From: CAYTRP01 sp964625145
GTDB taxonomy: Bacteria > Sumerlaeota > Sumerlaeia > SLMS01 > JAHLLQ01
NCBI GenBank assembly: GCA_964625145.1
Contig: CAZVAQ010000199.1
Coordinates: forward strand, 1-5,672
Length of the DNA: 5,672 nt
Reading direction: 5' to 3'
Positions 1-5,672 of this stretch are shown in pieces. Every line of letters begins with the position of its first letter. Position 1 is the stretch's first letter. The notes under the pieces were generated by a model. That model was not told where the DNA came from. It searched no databases and worked only from the letters and a program-made list of their open reading frames with translations. A program made the translations under genes and the position numbers.

Positions 1-1538
<1,538 letters not shown>

Positions 1539-1549
1539 GGTGCTGCCTG

Positions 1550-1554
1550 CTCCT
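1550..1554 (-). promoter_or_regulatory. Ribosome binding site of pckA
   Basis: AGGAG reads on the minus strand 11 bases before the ATG at 1538. The spacing is slightly long, but it is the only good Shine-Dalgarno match near that start, and it supports ATG 1538 as the first codon. Confidence 0.6.
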
Positions 1555-1603
1555 GGGTGAAGTGGTCTACGTTGTTGAGTTGCCGGTTTGTATTGAGATA
1601 GAA

Positions 1604-1632
1604 TGGATAATCGCGAGTGTCCATATCTCCAA
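1604..1632 (-). promoter_or_regulatory. pckA: Weak candidate promoter of pckA
   Basis: On the minus strand, TTGGAG (1632-1627) and TATCCA (1609-1604) are separated by exactly 17 bases, the usual -35/-10 spacing. Each matches the sigma-70 consensus at only three of six positions. Transcription would start near 1597 and leave a leader of about 58 bases. Both hexamers overlap copies of an AATCGCGA repeat, which would suit a regulated promoter. A stronger -35-like TTGACT lies further upstream but has no acceptable -10 partner. This is inference from position and weak matches. Confidence 0.22.
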
Positions 1633-1690
1633 TCGCGATCACTGAAAAGCACACACCCCCCGGCAGTCAAGGGAATGCGACACGCGATTG
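1609..1690. repeat. AATCGCGA repeats upstream of pckA (possible operator)
   Basis: AATCGCGA occurs at 1609-1616 and again at 1631-1638 in the same orientation. The two starts are 22 bases apart, about two helical turns. A third, shorter match in the opposite orientation (CGCGATTG) is at 1683-1690. The pair coincides with the edges of the weak candidate pckA promoter. Repeats with helical phasing in an intergenic gap are typical of dimeric regulator sites, but no known regulator motif is recognised here. TCGCGA is self-complementary, so orientation is defined only by the flanking bases. Confidence 0.35.
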
Positions 1691-1706
1691 CATATTTCCT
1701 TTGTTT

Positions 1707-2405
1707 TCAGTCCTTCGCACAAGGTTTTTCCTCCCTGATCGCCCAGAAGCGCAGACGCGCCATCCAGTGGGCGAAATGCGGACAATCGCGCTCCATCGCG
1801 GGGAGGCCGACGGCCCGCGCCGCCAGAATCCCGTGGCTCCACTTGTCGTAGCGGCGAATCAGGCCGCGGAGGCGCTTTGACGGAGCGGTCTCCCGGCCGC
1901 CGTTGATCTCCTCCGGAGTTGGGAAGGCCCGCCGGATTTGCGACAAAGCGGACTCCAGGGATGGCTCGTAGATTCCTTCGGCCAATCTGCGCGGGTCGCT
2001 GAACAGCAGACTCTCGAACTCGTGCAGGGACAAGTAGGGGCAGTAGCGGCCCTTGTCGAAGCTGGTCCCGAGCTGTTCGGCCATGTCCTCCAACATCGCC
2101 TGTTCGATTCTCTCCACGCGCTGGCGCGGCAGGGGGAGTTTCTCCGCTTCGTCGCGCGCGGGGAAGTCGCGCCCCAGCCGGTAGTAGTCGAGCATGGTCG
2201 TCACGCGTGCGTTCCTGTCGGATCCCAAGACGCGAAGGATGTCGGGTCTAACGCGGCTGTATCGCACGTCACCGCCTCTCGGATCAAGCTTTGCCCGGCC
2301 GGGAAGGAAGGGCACCACCAATGCGCCGGGCAATTCCGGGGCGATCAAGTCCTTCACGAAGCCCAACTCGGTATGCCCTTCGCAGAGGACGAAGATTCGG
2401 ATCAA
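1707..2405 (-). CDS. DUF4276 family protein, TOPRIM-like partner of the adjacent ATPase
   Basis: A 232-residue protein of the DUF4276 family, whose biochemical activity is not established. Family-typical stretches are all present: FVLCEGHTE (5-13, Glu9 and Glu13), TMLDYYRLGRDFP (70-82, Asp73), PYLSLHEFESLLF (123-135), INGGRETAPSKRL (167-179) and DCPHF (207-211). An N-terminal beta strand ending in EGxTE, followed by a later acidic LDYY, resembles the Glu and Asp motifs of TOPRIM nucleases such as OLD and RloB proteins, so a metal-dependent nuclease role is a plausible inference. The start is taken as TTG 2405, which gives the typical family N-terminus (LIRIFVLCEG, read as MIRIF). It overlaps the TGA of the ATPase gene in a TTGA, which suggests translational coupling and a shared complex. 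An upstream ATG at 2471 would add 22 residues unlike the family. No signal peptide or membrane segment is seen. Confidence 0.88.
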   Translation of the reverse strand: MIRIFVLCEGHTELGFVKDLIAPELPGALVVPFLPGRAKLDPRGGDVRYSRVRPDILRVLGSDRNARVTTMLDYYRLGRDFPARDEAEKLPLPRQRVERIEQAMLEDMAEQLGTSFDKGRYCPYLSLHEFESLLFSDPRRLAEGIYEPSLESALSQIRRAFPTPEEINGGRETAPSKRLRGLIRRYDKWSHGILAARAVGLPAMERDCPHFAHWMARLRFWAIREEKPCAKD

Positions 2406-3553
2406 GTACCCGGCCCCCCGCCCACGAGGTTCTTCTGCCAGATCTCGCCCGCGGTGAATTCGTCGAGCCACGCAGCGAGTTCATCCTCGCGCAGACGTTG
2501 CAGCGTGGTCTCCCTCCCCATGCGGCTGGCCACGGCAATCTCGCCGATCTGGAACTCGTCCACCATCGCAGGGGACTGAGTGGCGATGATGAGTTGTGAA
2601 TCCTGCGAGGCGACACGGATCAGCGATGCCACCAGCGAGATGGCTTGCGGATGCAGGCCAAGCTCCGGTTCATCGATCACGATGAGGGAAGGAAGGCGCT
2701 CCTCCGGCTGGCCAAGCAGCGTGATCATGGCCATCAAGCGCAGCATGCCGTCCGACGCCTCGGCGGCGTCGAAGATGACCGGGCTGTTTCGCTCGCGCCA
2801 TCGCAGGATGATGCTCTCTTTGAGAGGCTCCAGGACAAACTCCGCGAAGCAGGGAACCGCCAGCCGCAGCGTGTCCTCGATCCTTCGCAAGGCCATGCGG
2901 TCCTGGTCGGCCCCTTCCTGCAACCGATACAGGACGGCGGCCAGATTGGAGCCGTCCGGATGCAGGTGAAGTGAGTCGGACACACGAGCCCGTTGCCGCA
3001 TGCCCGACGTCGCACCGGTATCGGCAAAGTGATGAACGGCGATGCCGTTGTAGTATGGCCGCAGACGATTCGTTGCGAAGGCACCTTGCTTCCAAACCGC
3101 AGCGCCCAGTTGGGACTCGAAGTGCGTGGCACCGCCCTGCTGTCCGTTTCCAGCGGAGAGATGCGGATCGGACGGGTCGTCTTCCTGTACGGAATCACCG
3201 TAACCCAGGTCTTCATTCAAGAAGACAAGCTTGTCCCCTGCGGAATAACCGAGCTCGAAGGAATGCACGAACTCGCGGTCGGCCGATTCAATGCGAGTCT
3301 GGACCGTCAGCTTCGGGGTGGTCTTTGGCCCATCGTGAAGTAGACGGCCCGCGCCGCCAGCTTCAGCCACGGCGGCCTGTAGCTCGCCAGGGTTGCGCAT
3401 CATGCGCTGCCAGAGGCGGAAGAACGAGATGAGGTTCGATTTACCGGAGGCATTTCCGCCGATCAGGACAGTGACAGGCCCGAAATCGAAGTCGCGCAGT
3501 TCGCGGTATGTGCGGAATCCGGCCAGCGAAAGTGACTTGAGCATGGGGGGCAT
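2402..3553 (-). CDS. AAA_21/OLD-like ABC-class ATPase paired with DUF4276
   Basis: A 383-residue soluble ATPase of the SMC/RecF/OLD-like ABC type. The N-terminus (LKSLSLAGFRTYRELRDFDF, 5-24) is the usual strand and FR motif. Next come Walker A GGNASGKSN (32-40, Lys38), a middle region of about 220 residues, a signature-like ASDGMLRL (266-273), Walker B SLIVIDEPELGLHP (289-302, Asp294 and catalytic Glu295) and the switch region IIATQSP (322-328). The C-terminal WLDEFTAGEIWQKNLVGG pattern is characteristic of ATPases that travel with DUF4276 partners. ATG 3553 is chosen because GGAGA lies 7 bases upstream and only a few residues precede the conserved LKSL; an in-frame ATG at 3622 would add 23 unconserved residues. 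It lacks the C-terminal TOPRIM domain of one-piece OLD proteins, so that role probably belongs to the coupled downstream protein. Anti-phage or DNA-processing function is inferred from the architecture. Confidence 0.9.
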   Translation of the reverse strand: MPPMLKSLSLAGFRTYRELRDFDFGPVTVLIGGNASGKSNLISFFRLWQRMMRNPGELQAAVAEAGGAGRLLHDGPKTTPKLTVQTRIESADREFVHSFELGYSAGDKLVFLNEDLGYGDSVQEDDPSDPHLSAGNGQQGGATHFESQLGAAVWKQGAFATNRLRPYYNGIAVHHFADTGATSGMRQRARVSDSLHLHPDGSNLAAVLYRLQEGADQDRMALRRIEDTLRLAVPCFAEFVLEPLKESIILRWRERNSPVIFDAAEASDGMLRLMAMITLLGQPEERLPSLIVIDEPELGLHPQAISLVASLIRVASQDSQLIIATQSPAMVDEFQIGEIAVASRMGRETTLQRLREDELAAWLDEFTAGEIWQKNLVGGGPGT

Positions 3554-3560
3554 GGCGACG

Positions 3561-3565
3561 TCTCC
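3561..3565 (-). promoter_or_regulatory. Ribosome binding site deciding the ATPase start
   Basis: GGAGA on the minus strand lies 7 bases before ATG 3553. This is optimal spacing and selects that ATG over the longer in-frame start at 3622. Confidence 0.65.
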
Positions 3566-3668
3566 GAGGATCAGGCCAACGGTAGGGTAACCGCTGCGAG
3601 ACTGCAAGCAGCACCGCTCCACGCGACGGCCGCTGGCTGCCCGCCGGGGATGGCCCCGTCATTCCAGC

Positions 3669-5105
3669 CTAGAAAACCCACCACCGATCCTCCGCCCCCT
3701 CCTCCGCCGGGATGTCGAAGCCGATCTCCACGGATCCGGGGAGGAAATCGACCTCGTCGTCGCCGTACTCGACGAACAGGGTCAGCAGCGCGCCGCGTTG
3801 GCCGGCTGTGAGGGACACGTCCGAGCTCCACCGCCCCACGGTTTCACCGCCGATTCCCGTCGGCGAGGCCCATGATCCCACCTGCAGGCCCGCCGTCATG
3901 GCGTTGCCCGCTGGTCCCAGCAAGCGCGGTTGGTTGGCCGCCAGGCTAAATCCGTAGAAGATGGTCTGGTTGGGGGTTGTGACGAGGGCGGCCGTCGGGC
4001 TGGCGGCGTTGCTCGCCAATGAGGTGTAATACAGGTTTCGCGACACAACCGTCTGCGGCGGGACGATGTCGAGATCGGACACGACGGCATCGGCGGTCAC
4101 CTGCACGACGGTGGCATCGGCCAGACGGCCGGCTCCGCCGGGCACGCCGGCGCGATAGAATCGCGGTTGAAACACGTTGTCGATATTGATGAACTGGCTG
4201 TCATAATCGATGGGGAGCATTCCAAATCCGACATCGTCCACCGGAAAGGTAAACACCACATACTCTCCGGGGGGAAGGCGGTTCATTTGCCAGGCATCGT
4301 TGGGAAGTCCCGCGCGGCCTCCGCATACGGCCGTGATGGTCTCGCCCGTGTTCATGTTCACCGCGCCGACGACCATGCCCTGTCCGCCGATGTCACTGAA
4401 GACCGTGCCTGCAAGTCCACCGGTCCCCGCGCCCGCGCCATAGAGGTCCTGCATCCCGGCAATGTCGTCGGCCGCGAGGGTGCGCCCTTCGATGCCGGAG
4501 GAGCCGCCCTGGCCCACGCGCGTGAATTGCCAGTACATGGAAGAGCCCCGCAGGGGCGTGTGGTCCAGACCCGCGGCGTGCCCCGCCTCGTGCACAATGG
4601 CCGATTGCACATCGAACCGCATGGTTTGCCCTGTGACGGTCCAGGCGTGGTGCACGCCGTTGAGGACGATGTCGGCCTCGATGGTCAGGTCCAGGTCGGG
4701 GCCATCCTCCGCCCGCACGCGTTGGGCAAAGGCGACAATGCCGCTGCTGAAGGGCCAGTCGCTGTTGATGTACGTCACCGCGTTGATGCCGTCGCCGATG
4801 TTGTAGGCGGCGGAGGTGTTGCCGCCGTCGATGAAGGTGAGCTCGGAATCGTCCACGGCGGACCACACGTCCATCCCCGCGACCATGGCGGGGCGCAGCG
4901 ATGCGAAAGGAACCTGTGGCGTGCCGAGTTCGTTGATGTGGTAGGTGACCTGCGCCGGAGCGGGCCAGCGCCGGTTGACAGTCCGCTCGCCGAACAGGGT
5001 GTAGGCTCCGGCCATTGCCGGCAGCAGGAGGATGGCGAAGAGGGCGATAATGAGGAGCTTCGCAGCGGCTCTCTCTGAATTCATAATTCCAAATTCATAA
5101 TTCAT
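3669..5105 (-). CDS. Exported matrixin-like zinc metalloprotease
   Basis: A 478-residue secreted protein. Residues 1-34 form a signal peptide: a basic n-region to Lys16, a hydrophobic core LLIIALFAILLLP, and an AGA cleavage site before Tyr35. The catalytic domain follows, with the conserved VTYHIN strand (53-58), DVWSAV (79-84) and the zinc site HEAGHAAGLDH (172-182: His172, catalytic Glu173, His176, His182). A Met-turn lies at SSMYW (Met190), and ADDIAGMQDLYG (212-223) closes the M10-type fold. No cysteine-switch propeptide is seen. Residues about 229-345 (GLAGTVFSD to LPPGEYVVFTF) resemble a carboxypeptidase-regulatory-like beta-sandwich. The remaining C-terminus is beta-rich and unrecognised, with no sorting motif or anchor. 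ATG 5105 is preferred over ATG 5084 because only it has a Shine-Dalgarno (AGGGAGGG). It overlaps the preceding gene by 11 bases, and its first codons lie in an AT-rich heptamer repeat. The peptide substrate is unknown. Confidence 0.88.
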   Translation of the reverse strand: MNYEFGIMNSERAAAKLLIIALFAILLLPAMAGAYTLFGERTVNRRWPAPAQVTYHINELGTPQVPFASLRPAMVAGMDVWSAVDDSELTFIDGGNTSAAYNIGDGINAVTYINSDWPFSSGIVAFAQRVRAEDGPDLDLTIEADIVLNGVHHAWTVTGQTMRFDVQSAIVHEAGHAAGLDHTPLRGSSMYWQFTRVGQGGSSGIEGRTLAADDIAGMQDLYGAGAGTGGLAGTVFSDIGGQGMVVGAVNMNTGETITAVCGGRAGLPNDAWQMNRLPPGEYVVFTFPVDDVGFGMLPIDYDSQFINIDNVFQPRFYRAGVPGGAGRLADATVVQVTADAVVSDLDIVPPQTVVSRNLYYTSLASNAASPTAALVTTPNQTIFYGFSLAANQPRLLGPAGNAMTAGLQVGSWASPTGIGGETVGRWSSDVSLTAGQRGALLTLFVEYGDDEVDFLPGSVEIGFDIPAEEGAEDRWWVF

Positions 5106-5110
5106 AATTC
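5076..5110. repeat. AT-rich heptanucleotide tandem repeat at a gene junction
   Basis: Five adjacent 7-base units read on the plus strand as TGAATTC, ATAATTC, CAAATTC, ATAATTC, ATAATTC; three are identical and two are variants. The array is strongly AT-rich within GC-rich surroundings. On the coding strand it carries the last codons and TGA stop of the upstream gene (…QNYEL) and both possible ATG starts of the metalloprotease gene (MNYEFGIMN…). It resembles the short tandemly repeated heptamers known to be scattered in some bacterial genomes. Confidence 0.85.
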
Positions 5111-5672
5111 TGCATCCCTCCCTCTTCTTCCACGCGGGCGACGATAGCTGCGCGAATCTGCGCTTCCAGTTCCAGCAACGGCAAGGCGCCGGCCGCGGGC
5201 TCGTGCTTCTCCTCGCCGGATCGGCGGTCGAGGACACGCGCGCCGATGGGACCGCGCGAAGCGTAGGCTTCGCCGTCTTCCGTGCGCGTGACGACGTACT
5301 TCCCCTGGCCCAAGCCGACGGGGACGAAGTAAGGCTGAAGGATGAAGGATGAAGGATGAAGGTCCAGGGACTTGTCGGCCTGGCCTGTGGCCAGACGGCC
5401 TTCGCGCTTCTCCAGAAGGACCAGCACTTCCTCGCCCACGCGGAAGTCGGGGAAGCCCGACGGGATCTCCGCATAGCCGCTGGAGCCCTGCACGGGGCCG
5501 CCGGGGTTGAGGAGGGTCAACTCCTGGCCTTCCGTTCCTTCACCGAAGTAGGATTCTGCTACCTGCAACCGATAGCGCACGACGGGTACGCTGGCGCCGT
5601 CGGGCAGCACCAGGGTCGTGGCTTGGCGGTCGGTCACATGGCCGCGGACGGCCTCGTCGGCCGTGGCCACGG
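5095..5672 (-). CDS. Probable exported beta-rich protein, N-terminus cut by window edge
   Basis: Only the C-terminal 191 or so residues are in the window, and the start and any signal peptide lie beyond base 5672. The family is not firmly recognised. The visible part is rich in predicted strands: VRYRLQVAESYFGEG, QELTLLNPGG (49-58), a GFPDFRVGEEVLVLLEKREGRL segment (72-93), then VGLGQGKYVVTRTEDGE (118-134). The order 'derived quantity, PGG, P-F-GEEVL-L, GLGQGKY' is one I associate with small secreted proteins encoded next to matrixins, and the following gene is such a protease. This supports a shared export or envelope role. Residues 104-113 (LHPSSFILQP) are encoded by a heptanucleotide repeat and look like an insertion between two conserved blocks. 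The last residues (QNYEL) come from a second repeat that supplies the stop codon. The GTG at 5670 could be read as a start but is more likely an internal valine, because no signal peptide would remain. Confidence 0.72.
   Translation of the reverse strand, partial: VATADEAVRGHVTDRQATTLVLPDGASVPVVRYRLQVAESYFGEGTEGQELTLLNPGGPVQGSSGYAEIPSGFPDFRVGEEVLVLLEKREGRLATGQADKSLDLHPSSFILQPYFVPVGLGQGKYVVTRTEDGEAYASRGPIGARVLDRRSGEEKHEPAAGALPLLELEAQIRAAIVARVEEEGGMQNYEL
5116..5123 (-). promoter_or_regulatory. Ribosome binding site of the metalloprotease gene
   Basis: AGGGAGGG on the minus strand lies 10 bases before ATG 5105, inside the coding sequence of the upstream gene. It favours ATG 5105 over ATG 5084, which would be 31 bases away with no other purine-rich match in between. 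The overlap implies coupled translation of the two genes. Confidence 0.5.
5336..5362. repeat. TGAAGGA heptanucleotide tandem repeat inside a coding region
   Basis: Three perfect copies of TGAAGGA followed by a six-base partial copy, 27 bases in all. On the coding strand it is translated as LHPSSFILQP within the truncated exported protein. It sits at the border between two blocks of otherwise family-like sequence, as an insertion would. Confidence 0.85.

Noticed and set aside
1670..1706. Transcription terminator after the DUF4276 gene
   Set aside because: Only a short bulged inverted repeat (AATGCG with CGCGATT) is present, with no following T-run on the coding strand; not a convincing intrinsic terminator.
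1938..2579. Plus-strand open frame of 213 codons opposite the ATPase/DUF4276 junction
   Set aside because: It is antisense to two genes with strong family motifs and contains no recognisable domain.
3575..3603. Possible promoter for the ATPase gene on the minus strand (TTGCAG, 17 bases, TACCGT)
   Set aside because: The spacing is right, but each hexamer matches the consensus at only three positions, as expected by chance in a 115-base gap.
3554..3622. 23-residue N-terminal extension of the ATPase to ATG 3622
   Set aside because: ATG 3553 has a well-spaced GGAGA and begins just before the conserved LKSLSLAGFR segment; the extension shows no conserved features.
4167..5078. Plus-strand open frame of 303 codons opposite the metalloprotease
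   Set aside because: Its composition (His, Arg, Gly, Val rich) mirrors the complement of the protease codons, whose own frame has a signal peptide and a zinc site.
5106..5474. Upstream extension of the metalloprotease frame to a start at 5474
   Set aside because: The added 123 residues are the out-of-frame translation of the exported protein gene (Ser/Arg/Pro rich) and would bury the signal peptide internally.

Overview
The window is GC-rich, bacterial and densely coded. All five supported genes lie on the minus strand and read right to left. No rRNA, tRNA, CRISPR array, integrase or transposase is visible. The taxon cannot be fixed from sequence alone. An ATP-type PEP carboxykinase, secreted matrixin-like proteins and AT-rich or purine-rich heptanucleotide tandem repeats would fit a non-model environmental lineage (for example Planctomycetes/PVC-like, Acidobacteria-like or a candidate phylum), but this is a low-confidence guess.

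In transcription order: (1) 5672-5095, the 3' part of a gene for a probable exported beta-rich protein, cut by the right edge. (2) 5105-3669, an exported matrixin-type zinc metalloprotease with a signal peptide, an HExxHxxGxxH site, a Met-turn and a carboxypeptidase-regulatory-like domain. Its start overlaps the end of gene 1. (3) After a 115-base gap, 3553-2402 encodes an AAA_21/OLD-like ABC-class ATPase. (4) 2405-1707 encodes a DUF4276 protein with a TOPRIM-like pattern; its TTG start shares a TTGA overlap with the ATPase stop. (5) After a 168-base gap, 1538-1 encodes ATP-dependent phosphoenolpyruvate carboxykinase (pckA), nearly complete but lacking its last residues at the left edge.

Three functional blocks sit side by side: a secreted protease with a co-transcribed exported partner; a two-gene ATPase plus DUF4276 cassette that resembles two-component anti-phage or nucleic-acid-processing modules (ATPase sensor plus TOPRIM-like effector); and a housekeeping gluconeogenic enzyme. 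The most notable non-genic structures are two heptanucleotide tandem repeats. One is AT-rich and lies exactly across the stop/start junction of genes 1 and 2. The other lies inside gene 1 and encodes an apparent peptide insertion. A set of AATCGCGA-type repeats lies in the pckA upstream region. The ATPase-DUF4276 pair is the best candidate for a biologically interesting system, although pairs of this kind are already recognised as a recurring arrangement.
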